Made by a program: the position numbers and the translations under genes
The notes under the pieces: generated by a model
Told to the model about the DNA's origin: nothing
Seen by the model: only the letters and a program-made list of their open reading frames with translations
Databases searched by the model: none
Source of the DNA: Procambarus clarkii
Lineage: Eukaryota > Arthropoda > Malacostraca > Decapoda > Cambaridae
Assembly: GCF_040958095.1 (NCBI RefSeq)
Contig: NC_091193.1
Coordinates: 29,733,565-29,797,564, forward strand
DNA length: 64,000 nucleotides
Reading direction: 5' to 3'
Shown here: positions 18,468 to 28,975 of the stretch, piece by piece
Position numbering within the stretch: position 1 is the stretch's first letter
Layout of the letters: the number at the start of each line of letters is the position of its first letter

Positions 18468-20597
18468 CTTCTCCTAGGCAACGACTTGGCAGAAGACCTG
18501 CAACCGACCAACCTGATCGTCATGGACAAACCCCAGGTGTGTAACTTTGTGCCAATAAACCCTATTCTAGCGTATGTTCCAGCAGAGGTTCAAGAGAGTG
18601 ATGAAGTTTCTCCTCCGGTTCTCGTGACCACCCGTGCACAAGCCGCACGTCCACAGCCAGCTGACTCTACTGCTACCGCTGTCCCTCAAGACCCTCAGAA
18701 ACTACCCCCGCATCTGACCAAGTTGGAGTTCCATAAGTTGCAGAGGGAAGATCTTACTTTAACACCATTGTTTTTCCAGGCTGAGACTCAACCCGACAGT
18801 ATTCCTGGGTTCTTCCTAGAGAACGACTTGCTCTACCGCAGATATAGACCCAGTAAACTGAAGGAGGAGGACGATTGGGCCAACATCGAACAACTTGTGA
18901 TTCCTACCAGCCTGCGGCCCACTATTCTACACCTGGCCCACGGAGCACTCTCCCACTACGGCTTCAACAAGACTTACCATGGAATTCGTCAAGACTACTA
19001 CTGGCCAGGTATGGTAAATAGCGTCAAACAGTACGTAAAACAGTGTCATACATGTCAGATGGCAGGCAAACCGAACATCTCCATTCCCAGAGCGCCACTG
19101 ATTCCCATACAGGTGCCTGCGGAACCTTTCCACAGACTTATAATAGACTGTGTTGGTCCTTTACCTCGGACCAGTTCAGGTAACGCCTATATCTTAACCA
19201 TCCTGTGTCCTACCACCAGATTTCCCATAGCAGTTCCAGTGAAGAACATCACGGCTGCTACGGTTGTAAAACATCTATTGAAGATCTTCACTCAATACGG
19301 ATTTCCCAGGGAGATTCAGAGCGACTGTGGTACCAACTTCACCAGTGATCTCTTCAAAAGGACACTGGAGGAGTTCAACATCAAACAGGTATTGTCCAGC
19401 CCCTATCATCCTGCTTCACAGGGTTCTCTTGAACGTAGTCATCAGACTATCAAAGCACTCTTGAAAAAGTTTTGTAGTGAAACCTCTAAGGATTGGGATA
19501 AGCAAATCGACCTTATAATGTGTATTTACAGAAGTCTTCCCAATGAGTCCCTAGGAGTATCACCTTATGAGATGCTCTACGGCCGTAAGTGCCGTACTCC
19601 CCTTAAGGCTTTCAAAGACTTTCTCCGAGATGCCACCTTCAGTGAGCATCAGAATGTGCCCCAGTTTCTTCAAAACCTTCAACACATTCTAGAGAGAGTC
19701 CACCGTTTTGCCCATAATAATCTATTGAAAGCCCAGGAGAAGATGAAGACTCATTACGACCAGACCAGCAAAGTACGAAAATTTAAGCCAGGAGACTTCA
19801 TTCTAGCATACTTCCCTATCCCAGGTTCACCTTTACAAAACAGGTTTTCAGGACCCTACCGCGTCAAAGAGTGCAGAAGCAACAACAACTACGTTATAGA
19901 GACTCCAGATAGGCGGCGGAAGACCCAGCTGTGCCACGTCAACCTCCTGAAGCAATATAATGGTACTCCTCCCACTGTCCTGATTAACTGTTCTACCTTC
20001 ACAGAACCCTACATCCACAGTGAGACCTTCCCAGCTTCTCCTCCCGAAAGCACTGACAAGGAGTCGGCGCTTTCTAATTCCGAAATCCTTAATGATCTTC
20101 CCAAATACTTTCAGGATAATAATAGTGCTCCTTTGCCATATTCTAATTCCACTCTCACCTCGTCAGATAAGCCCTTTATCCTCCATGTCGACGCCAGTGG
20201 TACCGACGTTGGTGGTGTCGTGATGCAGCAACGAGGCGAGGAGAATACACCTGTCAGCGACTATTGCTACAAGGAACTACGGAACAATTGGCAAGGAGCT
20301 ACTCTTCATCATCCTGAAGCTCCAGCACTTCACTCCACACCTGAAAAGTGCTTGGTCTACCATCAACACGGACCACACCACCCTACACCTCCTGCAGCAC
20401 GCCCACTTCTCATCTCAACGTCTTCTACTATGGGCTTGATAACTGCAGAAATTCAACCTGGAGACACGCTATACCAAGATTCCGACAACATCTTAGCCCA
20501 TGATCTCTCCAGAGTTTATGAAGTAGAAGCGACTCCATCTATTACTCCACCACATAACGACGTACTTCTTCCAGAACCGCAGGCTTCGGGGGAGAGT
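18468..20597 (+). pseudogene. pol of the LTR element: protease end, integrase, RNase H remnant; RT absent
   Basis: In the gag frame, LLLGNDLAEDL completes the protease. The integrase zinc-binding H-x4-H / C-x2-C (HLAHGALSHYG at about 18931, QCHTCQ at about 19040) is followed by the catalytic core: D in IIDCVGPL (about 19147), D in QSDCGTNFTSD (about 19322) and E in GSLERSHQTIK (about 19432), with spacing of a D,D35E core. HVNLLKQY ends the integrase. Then SNSEILNDLPKYF (typical pre-RT linker) runs straight to KPFILHVDASGTDVGG, the start of RNase H. The rest of RNase H is split over two frames and returns in frame at ILAHDLSRV. Roughly 1 kb of RT is missing. Integrase itself looks intact. Confidence 0.82.
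20588..20596 (+). promoter_or_regulatory. polypurine tract
   Basis: GGGGGAGAG one base before the 3' LTR: the expected plus-strand priming site. Confidence 0.75.
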
Positions 20598-21298
20598 TGT
20601 GACGATAATCTCCTTCAAGAGATTGAGCCTGCTCTTCCCTCCAAAGTTCGTCGATACATACATCTATATAAAACTACTATGGAAGAAAAATCCAACAACG
20701 ACAACACCAGCAAGGTTTGCCAGAGCGCAAAACGTATGCAGCCAGGAACACCTGCTCCACCTCAAACCGCCAAACTACCTGTCTTGTCGCCGGCTCCTCG
20801 CTGATTGGCTGCGGGTCCAGCTGCAACTGCACTCTACCCACCATACTACTTGATGTCTGGGGCCGCCACGACCTCAGTCTTCAGAATATCCCGTGCTTTC
20901 GACAAGTTAACACGTCTCGTTGGTAGACTAAAGCCCCAGGCTTACGTGTACTAAGAGAGGTGATAGCTTGAAGCCAATATTCCTGCACCTATTTACTTTG
21001 TTTGCCATACACTTATTATTTGCTCACTTGTCTTAACGTAACTTTTCATTTTGCCATTTGATTATTCTTATTATTTTGATTGATTGATTTTATTATACGA
21101 ATTTGTATGTCCATTTTATTCATGTTTTGCTTTCTTTAACGTAATTAAAATTTCATTGTTAAAATTTACTTGTGTTTTGTGTGTCTTCTCCTTACCTTAC
21201 CACAGACGAAGTTCCAGATTTTCTATTTTTTTTTCTATATGTGACGAGGCCATACCCCTAGCTTTTGAACAGCCGAACACCAACGCGTTACTGTCACA
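20598..21298 (+). repeat. 3' LTR
   Basis: 701 bp, TGTGACG ... CTGTCACA; candidate TATA box at 20665-20673. Followed by ATATATACAC, the resumed TA repeat. Confidence 0.95.
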
Positions 21299-21586
21299 AT
21301 ATATACACACAAGGTGTATTACACACGTGGGCATATGCACATGCATATACACAAATTCAAAAGGTGACACCCCTAGGGTCAACACTTGCAGCAGAGGAGC
21401 TCCAGCATATTTCAACAATCCTAAGTATTGTAGTACAGGTTGATGGTAGTGAGTGGTGTCCCAGAGAACATAAAGGTATAGTGCTCTTGAAAAATAGGTG
21501 AGATAACAGGAAAGTGCCAAGGGAAGTGAAAAATCGGATGAGAAAAAGTTGCCCTAGTGTTTACAGTGCAGAGAAGAACATTCAAG

Positions 21587-22606
21587 ATGGCCACTGGCAA
21601 GGGGAAAAACAAAACAGAGCTTGATTTTGAGGGATTCAATGAAGAAAGCATTGATGTTAGCAGTCTACATAACAAGTTGGTAAATTTAGATACTATAGTG
21701 AACTCTCATGTAGAAATAATTAGTAAATTGAAAGAAAGTAATGACCATTTGAATAGCAAAGTTTTATGTCTTGAGGGTTTAGTGAAAGACTTGCGCAAGG
21801 ATAAGAATCAATTGGAAACAAATTGCAAAGCCATGGAAGAAGAAAATAAACTCTTAAAAATAGCTTTGGAAGAAGTTAAAGTAAATTTAAACATAAATGA
21901 CTACAATAGGTTAGGTAAGGAAATTCAACAGGAGAAACAGCTTTTGTCAGCACAGATGGAGGAAGTTACACAGGGAATAGAACAGTGCAAGAAAGATATG
22001 CAACTCACTTATGCACAAGTGGCCAAGGAGAAGGAAAAAATTGAAGAAGCAGTAAAGGAAGTCAAACACTGCAGCAACCAAGATAAAACAAACATTAGGC
22101 TAGAAGTGAGGAAACAATTGGCATCTAACCCGAAGTTGGTGCAAAACACAGTTGATCGGAGTAAGTCCCTGATCATTTTTGGCTGCAAAGAAAAGGCGAT
22201 AACATCTAGGTCAGAAAGAGCTGTAGAAGAAGCTAAAGTAGTAGATAAAATTGTTGGCCTCGTGGAAGGTCTTACAAACAGAGAGAATGTGTGCGACTAC
22301 AGGAGAATAGGCAGGTACGTAAAAGGGAAAGATCGACCTTTGAGGATCACCCTAAACGGTGCCAAACAGATGGAAGAAGTACTAAGGAATGCTAGAAAAT
22401 TGCAAAGGGATGAGGATGGGAAAGTGTGGTCGTTAAGACGAGATCTTTCAAAAGAAGATAGAGAGAAGCTGAAACTGAACCCCGCCGAGGCAAAACATTT
22501 AAATGAGAGCAGGAATGAAGAAGAAATAAATTCTTTTTTCTACAAAGTGATAGGGGTAGGCAAACCAGTAAAGTGGTACATAAAGGCAAACCAACAAAAT
22601 CAATAG
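21587..22606 (+). CDS. LINE ORF1 protein (coiled coil + RRM-like), copy A
   Basis: 339 codons from the Met at 21587 (MATGKGKNKTELDFEGF); an upstream in-frame Met at 21557 is less likely because it is not usable in copy F. Residues about 30-185 are a long heptad-rich K/E coiled coil. From about 190, SKSLIIFGCKEK ... RIGRYVKGKDRPLRITLNGA ... VLRNARKLQRDEDGKVW has the spacing of an RRM-like nucleic-acid-binding domain as in ORF1 proteins of LINEs. No zinc knuckle. It probably coats LINE RNA as a multimer. The 3' end overlaps ORF2 by 34 bases in another frame. Confidence 0.82.
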   Translation: MATGKGKNKTELDFEGFNEESIDVSSLHNKLVNLDTIVNSHVEIISKLKESNDHLNSKVLCLEGLVKDLRKDKNQLETNCKAMEEENKLLKIALEEVKVNLNINDYNRLGKEIQQEKQLLSAQMEEVTQGIEQCKKDMQLTYAQVAKEKEKIEEAVKEVKHCSNQDKTNIRLEVRKQLASNPKLVQNTVDRSKSLIIFGCKEKAITSRSERAVEEAKVVDKIVGLVEGLTNRENVCDYRRIGRYVKGKDRPLRITLNGAKQMEEVLRNARKLQRDEDGKVWSLRRDLSKEDREKLKLNPAEAKHLNESRNEEEINSFFYKVIGVGKPVKWYIKANQQNQ

Positions 22607-25486
22607 AGAGAGGGGGAGTGAAGAATAAGGAGAGGGGGAACAAGTTCCTGAAGATTGCATACACCAACATAGATGGAGTGAGATCGAAGATACTGGAGTT
22701 AAGTGATGTAATACAGCTGCAGACACCAGACATTGTTGCACTCATGGAGACAAAACTTGAAGATGTAATTTTAAATGAGGTCATATTCCCAAGGGGCTAC
22801 TCAATTTGGAGACGGGACAGAAAAATTAGGAAAGGCGGTGGCGTTGCTGTGCTGGTAAAAGAACACCTAAAGGTGAAGGAAATAATGACTGCCAATCCAC
22901 AAGAAGTTGACATAATAGCACTAGAGATCTGCTATGAGGATGATAAACTAATGATGATAAATGCATATAGTCCACCGCCAAGCAGCACATGGTCAAAGGA
23001 GGAGCTAGATAGTAAACGTGAAGGTCTTATAACAATAATGAGAGAGATTATAGCGAGAGCGGATAACGATAGATCACGACTGTTGATAGTCGGTGACTTC
23101 AACTTGAAATCCATAGACTGGGAAGCATATGAAGCTAAAACAGAAGATTTTTGGACCTGTAAATTTGTAGATCTCATCCTGGAAACATTCTTGTATCAAC
23201 ATGTTAAACAAGCTACGAGGATGAGGGAAGGGGAAGTTCCCTCCATGCTAGATTTGATATTTACCAGGAAGGAGGAAGAGATATTTGACATTCAGTACCT
23301 TCCTCCCTTGGGTAAAAGTGACCATGTCTTTTTGGGAATAAAGTATGCAATGCGTTATAAGCTGGAAGAAAATAAGGAGGTTGAAGCAGTTGAAAAACCA
23401 GACTTCAGGAGAGGACATTATGGTGACCTTAGAAATTTTTTTAGTGAGTATAATTGGAGACTTGATGCTAGGCAAGGAAGTGAATGAGATGTATGGCAAG
23501 TTTTGTGAAATATATGATAAAGGCACAAAAAAATTTATACCAAAACAGAGATGCAGAACTAGGAAACAGGATTGGTTCAATAGAAATTGCGAGAGGGCTA
23601 GAGACCGAAAGACACAAAAATGGAATCAATACAGGAAGAGGCCGAACCCCCAAACATACCAGCGATACAAAGATGCGAGAAACAACTACACGGCAGTGAG
23701 GAGAGAGGCAGAAAGAAATTTTGAAAAAGGGATTGCGGACAAATGTAAAACAGAACCAGGTCTATTCTATAAATTCATAAACAACAAATTGCAGGTAAAG
23801 GATAATATTCAGAGGTTGAAAATGGGAAATAGATTCACGGAAGATGAAAAGGAAATGTGTGAAACACTAAACGAAAAGTTCCAAAGTGTGTTTGTACAAA
23901 ATGAAATCTTTAGGGAACCAGATACAATAAGAATTCCAGAGAACAACATAGAACACATAGAGGTGTCTAGAGACGAAGTGGAAAAAATGCTCAAGGAGCT
24001 CGGTAAGAACAAAGCAGCTGGCCCAGATGGCGTTTCACCATGGGTTCTGAGAGAATGTGCATCTGAGCTCAGCATTCCACTTCACCTGATCTTTCAGGCA
24101 TCCCTGTGTACAGGAATCGTAGCAGACGGGTGGAAACAGGCTAACATAGTTCCAATCTACAAAAGTGGCAGCAGGGAAGACCCCCTCAATTATAGACCTG
24201 TATCATTGACAAGTGTAATAGTGAAAGTATTGGAAAAACTAATCAAAACTAAATGGGTAGAACACCTAGAGAGAAATGATATAATATCAGACAGACAGTA
24301 TGGTTTTCGATCTGGAAGATCCTGTGTATCGAATTTACTCAGTTTCTATGATCGAGCCACAGAGATATTACTGGAAAGAGATGGTTGGGTTGACTGCATC
24401 TATCTGGACCTAAAAAAGGCTTTCGACAGAGTTCCACATAAGAGGTTGTTCTGGAAACTGGAAAATATTGGAGGGGTGACAGGTAAGCTTCTATCATGGA
24501 TGAAAAATTTTCTGACTGATAGAAAAATGAGGGCAGTAATCAGAGGCAATGTATCGGAATGGAGAAATGTCACAAGTGGAGTACCACAGGGTTCAGTTCT
24601 TGCACCAGTGATGTTTATTGTGTACATAAATGATCTACCAGTTGGTATACAGAATTATATGAACATGTTTGCGGATGATGCTAAGATAATAGGAAGGATA
24701 AGAAATTTAGCTGACTGTCATGCCCTTCAAGAAGACCTGGACAAAATAAGTATATGGAGCACCACTTGGCAAATGGAATTTAATGTTAATAAATGTCATG
24801 TTATGGAATGTGGAATAGGAGAACATAGACCCCACACAACCTATATATTATGTGAGAAATCTTTAAAGAATTCTGATAAAGAAAGAGATCTAGGAGTGGT
24901 TCTAGATAGAAAACTATCACCTGAGGACCACATAAAGAATATTGTGCAAGGAGCCTATGCTATGCTTTCTAACTTCAGAATTGCATTTAAATACATGGAT
25001 GGCGATATACTAAAGAAATTGTTCATGACTTTTGTTAGGCCAAAGCTAGAATATGCAGCTGTTGTGTGGTGCCCATATCTTAAGAAGCACATCAACAAAC
25101 TGGAAAAGGTGCAAAGACATGCTACTAAGTGGCTCCCAGAACTGAAGGGCAAGAGCTACGAGGAGAGGTTAGAAGCATTAAATATGCCAAAACTAGAAGA
25201 CAGAAGAAAAAGAGGTGATATGATCACTACATACAAAATAGTAACAGGAATTGATAAAATCGACAGGGAAGACTTCCTGAGACCTGGAATTTCAAGAACA
25301 AGAGGTCATAGATTTAAACTAGCTAAACACAGATGCCGAAGAAATATAAGAAAATTCACCTTCGCAAATAGAGTGGTAGACGGTTGGAACAAGTTAAGCG
25401 AGAAGGTGGTGGAGGCCAAGACCGTCAGTAGTTTCAAAGCGTTATATGACAAAGAGTGCTGGGAAGACGGGACACCACGAGCGTAG
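22573..25486 (+). pseudogene. LINE ORF2 (endonuclease-RT), copy A, one frameshift
   Basis: Starts MVHKGKPTKSIERGG. The apurinic-type endonuclease has YTNIDGVRSK, ALMETKLE, RRDRKIRKGGGVAVLV, NAYSPPPSS, VGDFNLKSIDW, MLDLIFTRKEEE and GKSDHVFLG, with all the usual catalytic boxes. Near 23457-23461 two bases are missing relative to copies B and F (GGAGACTTG against GGACAGA-), which shifts the frame. The second frame carries the linker and [50 protein letters not shown] and FADDAKIIG (about 24668). It stops after KECWEDGTPRA. The frameshift is the only inactivating change I see. Confidence 0.88.
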
Positions 25487-25531
25487 CTCTCATCCTGTAA
25501 CTACACTTAGGTAATTACACTTAGGTAATTA
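25487..25531 (+). repeat. LINE 3' tail repeat of copy A
   Basis: CTCTCATCCTGTAACTAC then two ACTTAGGTAATTAC units. The same tail marks the 3' ends of copies B, C, D, E and H. Confidence 0.85.
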
Positions 25532-28500
25532 CATCTAGGGTGGACCGAGCGGCAGAAGAGATGAAAATCATAGAGAAAATAGTAGGTTTAGGAGAAGGCT
25601 CAAAGGAAAATGTCAGTGATTTTAGAAGAATAGGAAAATATGAGAAAGAAAAGAACCGCCCCTTAAGGGTGACGTTTAATGGAGTGAAAAACATGATGGA
25701 AGTGCTAAGAAATGCCAGGAAATTGCAGAGTGATGAGGTTGGCAAATTATGGTCAATAAGACAAGACCTCTCCAAGGAAGACAGAGAAAAGCTGAAAATG
25801 AACCTAATTGAGGCAAAACGTCTAAATGGGGATAGAAATGAAGAAGACAGAAATTCTTTTTTTTTACAAAGTGACAGGGACTGGAAAGCTTGTGAAATGG
25901 TACATAAAAACAAAGCAACAAGATCAGTAGTGGAAGGGGGAGTAAAGAGCAAAGGAAAAGGGAACATGTTCCTGAAAATTGTATATACCAACATAGATGG
26001 AGTGAGGTCAAAAACTTTGGAGTTGCAAGGTATAATCCAGCTTAGGGTCCCAGATATTGTTGCATTATCAGAGACGAAACTTGAAGGAAATATAATAAAT
26101 GAAGTCATATTCCCAAGAGGCTACTCAGTTTGGAGACGTGACAGGAAAACTAGGAAGGGAGGAGGAGTGGCTGTACTGGTGAAAAAACACCTGAAGGTAA
26201 AAGAGTTAATATTTGAAAACCCTCGAGATATTGACATAATGGCATTGCAGGTCTGGAATCAGGATGATAAGCTGATAATTGTAAATACCTACAGCCCACC
26301 AGCAAGCAACACATGGACAAAGGAAGAACTGGATGACAAACGAGAGGGCCTCATAATGGTCATGAGAGATATTATTGTACAAGCAGATAAAGATAAATCA
26401 CGACTGTTGATACTGGGGGACTTCAACTTTAGAGCAATAGACTGGGAGGCCTATGAAGCAAGAATGGAGGACTTTTGGACATGCAGATTTGTGAACCTCA
26501 TTCTGGAGACATTCTTGTATCAACACATAAAGCAAGCCACAAGAATGAGGGAAGGAGATATACCGTCAGTACTGGATCTAGTATTCACCAGGAAAGAAGA
26601 AGAGATTTTTGACATCCAGTACCTTCCTCCCTTGCGAAAGAGTGATCACGTCCTGTTAGACATTAAATATGCTTTAAGATATCATCTAGAAGAAAATGGG
26701 GACATTGAAACAGTTGATAAACTCGATTTAAGGAGAGGCAACTATGGGGAACTTCGAAATTTTTTTAATGAGTGTAATTGGACAGAATTGTTGCTAGGCA
26801 GGGAAGTAAATGAAATGTATGCCAAATTTTTAAAACTATACGAGGAAGGCACACAAACATTCATACCAAAACAGAGATGCAAGGCCAGAAAACAGGATTG
26901 GTTCGACAGAAATTGTGAGAGGGCAAGAGACCAAAAGACACAAAAATGGAATCAGTATAGGAAGAGGCCAAACCCCCAAACATACCAGCGATACAAAGAT
27001 GCGAGAAACAACTATACAGCAGTAAGGAGAGAGGCAGAAAGAAATTTTGAAAAAGAGATAGCAGATAAATGTAAAACAGAACCGGGCCTATTCTACAAAT
27101 TTATAAACAACAAATTGCAGGTAAAGGATAATATCCAGAGGTTGAAAATGGGAAACAGATTCACGGAAAATGAAAAGGAAATGTGTGAAACATTAAATGA
27201 AAAGTTCCAAAGTGTGTTTGTACAAAATGAAATCTTCAGAGAATCAGACACAATAAGAATTCCAGAGAACAACATTGAGCGGATAGAGGTGTCTAGAGAT
27301 GAAGTGGAAAATATGCTAAAGGAGCTCGGGAAGAACAAAGCAGCTGGCCCAGATGGCGTTTCACCATGGGTTCTGAGAGAATGTGCATCTGAGCTCAGCA
27401 TTCCACTTCACCTGATCTTTCAGGCATCCCTGTGTACAGGAATCGTAGCAGACGTGTGGAAACAGGCTAACATAGTTCCAATCTACAAAAGTGGCAGCAG
27501 GGAAGACCCCCTCAATTATAGACCTGTATCATTGACAAGTGTAATAGTGAAAGTATTGGAAAAGCTAATCAAAACTAAATGGGTAGAACACCTGGAGAGA
27601 AATGATATAATATCAGACAAACAGTATGGTTTTCGATCTGGAAGATCCTGTGTATCGAATTTACTCAGTTTCTATGATCGAGCCACAGAGATATTACAGG
27701 AAAGAGATGGTTGGGTTGACTGCATTTATCTGGACCTAAAAAAGGCTTTCGACAGAGTTCCACATAAGAGGTTGTTCTGGAAACTGGAAAATATTGGAGG
27801 GGTGACAGGTAAGCTTCTAACAAGGATGATAAATTTTCTGACTGATAGAAAAATGAGGGCAGTAATCAGAGGCAATGTATCAGAATGGAGAAATGTCACA
27901 AGTGGAGTACCACAGGGTTCAGGTCTTGCACCAGTGATGTTTATTGTCTACATAAATGATCTACCAGTTGGTATACAGAATTATATGAACATGTTTGCTG
28001 ATGATGCTAAGATAATAGGAAGGATAAGAAATTTAGATGATTGTCATGCCCTTCAAGAAGACCTGGACAAAATAAGTATATGGAGCACCACTTGGCAAAT
28101 GGAATTTAATGTAAATAAATGTCATGTTATGGAATGTGGAATAGGAGAACATAGACCCCACACAACCTATATATTATGTGAGAAATCTTTAAAGAATTCT
28201 GATAAAGAAAGAGATCTAGGAGTGGTTCTAGATAGAAAACTATCACCTGAGGACCACATAAAGAATATTGTGCAAGGAGCCTATGCTATGCTTTCTAACT
28301 TCAGAATTGCATTTAAATACATGGATGGCGATATACTAAAGAAATTGTTCATGACTTTTGTTAGGCCAAAGCAAGAATATGCAGCTGTTGTGTGGTGCCC
28401 ATATCTTAAGAAGCACATCAACAAACTGGAAAAGGTGCAAAGACATGCTACTAAGTGGCTCCCAGAACTGAAGGGCAAGAGCTACGAGGAGAGGTTAGAA

Positions 28501-28850
28501 GCATTAAATATGCCAAAACTAGAAGACAGAAGAAAAAGAGGTGATATGATCACTACGTACAAAATAGTAACAGGAATTGATAAAATCGACAGGGAAGACT
28601 TCCTGAGACCTGGAACTTCAAGAACAAGAGGTCATAGATTTAAACTAGCTAAACACAGATGCCGAAGAAATATAAGAAAATTCACCTTCGCAAATAGAGT
28701 GGTAGACGGTTGGAACAAGTTAAGTGAGAAGGTGGTGGAGGCCAAGACCGTCAGTAGTTTCAAAGCGTTATATGACAAAGAGTGCTGGGAAGACGGGACA
28801 CCACGAGCGTAGCTCTCATCCTGTAACTACACTTAGGTAATTACATGTGC
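25531..28850 (+). mobile_element. CR1-group LINE, copy B, 5' truncated in ORF1, intact ORF2
   Basis: Begins inside ORF1 at CATCTAGG, directly on the tail of copy A; ORF1 of copy A also has ACATCTAGG at the corresponding place, so the junction shows microhomology. Runs to the tail ACTTAGGTAATTACATG at about 28850, followed by a CA-rich stretch. Only the last third of ORF1 is present. Confidence 0.88.
25897..28812 (+). CDS. LINE ORF2 endonuclease-reverse transcriptase, copy B, uninterrupted
   Basis: 971 codons from the Met at 25897 (MVHKNKATRSVVEGG). Endonuclease boxes: YTNIDGVRSK, ALSETKLEG, RRDRKTRKGGGVAVLV, NTYSPPASNTW, LGDFNFRAIDW, VLDLVFTRKEEE and KSDHVLLD. RT boxes: AAGPDGVSPWVLREC, PNYRP-type [55 protein letters not shown] (27994-28008) and ERDLGVVLDRKLS. 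The C-terminus ends KECWEDGTPRA. Because an extra T in a T run (25857-25866) joins the frames, the open frame extends upstream into the ORF1 remnant (from 25540). Three residues differ from the family consensus near the active site (VPQGSG for VPQGSV, LLTRMIN for LLSWMKN), so enzymatic activity is uncertain. Confidence 0.9.
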   Translation: MVHKNKATRSVVEGGVKSKGKGNMFLKIVYTNIDGVRSKTLELQGIIQLRVPDIVALSETKLEGNIINEVIFPRGYSVWRRDRKTRKGGGVAVLVKKHLKVKELIFENPRDIDIMALQVWNQDDKLIIVNTYSPPASNTWTKEELDDKREGLIMVMRDIIVQADKDKSRLLILGDFNFRAIDWEAYEARMEDFWTCRFVNLILETFLYQHIKQATRMREGDIPSVLDLVFTRKEEEIFDIQYLPPLRKSDHVLLDIKYALRYHLEENGDIETVDKLDLRRGNYGELRNFFNECNWTELLLGREVNEMYAKFLKLYEEGTQTFIPKQRCKARKQDWFDRNCERARDQKTQKWNQYRKRPNPQTYQRYKDARNNYTAVRREAERNFEKEIADKCKTEPGLFYKFINNKLQVKDNIQRLKMGNRFTENEKEMCETLNEKFQSVFVQNEIFRESDTIRIPENNIERIEVSRDEVENMLKELGKNKAAGPDGVSPWVLRECASELSIPLHLIFQASLCTGIVADVWKQANIVPIYKSGSREDPLNYRPVSLTSVIVKVLEKLIKTKWVEHLERNDIISDKQYGFRSGRSCVSNLLSFYDRATEILQERDGWVDCIYLDLKKAFDRVPHKRLFWKLENIGGVTGKLLTRMINFLTDRKMRAVIRGNVSEWRNVTSGVPQGSGLAPVMFIVYINDLPVGIQNYMNMFADDAKIIGRIRNLDDCHALQEDLDKISIWSTTWQMEFNVNKCHVMECGIGEHRPHTTYILCEKSLKNSDKERDLGVVLDRKLSPEDHIKNIVQGAYAMLSNFRIAFKYMDGDILKKLFMTFVRPKQEYAAVVWCPYLKKHINKLEKVQRHATKWLPELKGKSYEERLEALNMPKLEDRRKRGDMITTYKIVTGIDKIDREDFLRPGTSRTRGHRFKLAKHRCRRNIRKFTFANRVVDGWNKLSEKVVEAKTVSSFKALYDKECWEDGTPRA

Positions 28851-28935
28851 ACACACATACACACAGGGGCAAAGAGCCAGAGCTCAACTCCCGCAAACAC
28901 AACTAGGTGAGCACAACTAGGTGAGTACATGTAGG
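28851..28935 (+). mobile_element. 3'-end fragment of a second tail-repeat family (AACTAGGTGAG)
   Basis: GCAAAGAGCCAGAGCTCAAC, CCGCAAACACAACTAGGTGA, GCACAACTAGGTGAGTACA. The same segment occurs at about 44700-44780 and 44815-44865 in DIRS copy 6. It ends in short direct repeats (ACTAGGTGAGTACA) that resemble the ACTTAGGTAATTACA tail of the main LINE family. Confidence 0.6.
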
Positions 28936-28975
28936 TAGCCCCACCCTGTGTGGGAATATCAGGCCCCACACAGGG

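Larger units (their letters stand above)
15381..21298 (+). mobile_element. Ty3/Gypsy-type LTR retrotransposon, RT-less, with INT before RNase H
   Basis: Two LTRs of 702 and 701 bp (15381-16082, 20598-21298) begin TGTGACG and end GTCACA. Reading them side by side I count four substitutions and one T-run length change, so the insertion is young. A PBS, gag, protease, integrase, RNase H remnant and PPT lie between. Integrase comes directly after protease, and the RNase H remnant comes after integrase, with no reverse transcriptase anywhere. That order resembles the Gmr1-like subgroup of Ty3/Gypsy elements (INT upstream of RT), here with RT deleted. It must depend on another copy for reverse transcription. 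Confidence 0.88.
21353..25531 (+). mobile_element. CR1-group LINE, copy A, near full length
   Basis: The 5' end is placed at 21353 because the sequence from AAATTCAAAAGGTGACAC onward is shared with copy F (55793), while the flanks differ. A 5' UTR of about 230 bp is followed by ORF1 (coiled coil plus RRM-like), an overlapping ORF2 (endonuclease-RT) and a short 3' UTR ending in the tandem tail ACTTAGGTAATTAC. Total about 4.2 kb. ORF2 is broken by one 2-bp deletion. Protein identity to copies B, D and H in RT is very high on reading, so the family is young. Copy B starts immediately after the tail. Confidence 0.9.

Noticed and set aside
23809-24075. Short antisense frames inside LINE ORF2 repeated in every copy (MLSSDAHSLRTHGETPSG and similar)
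   Set aside because: They are shadows of the conserved RT sequence.
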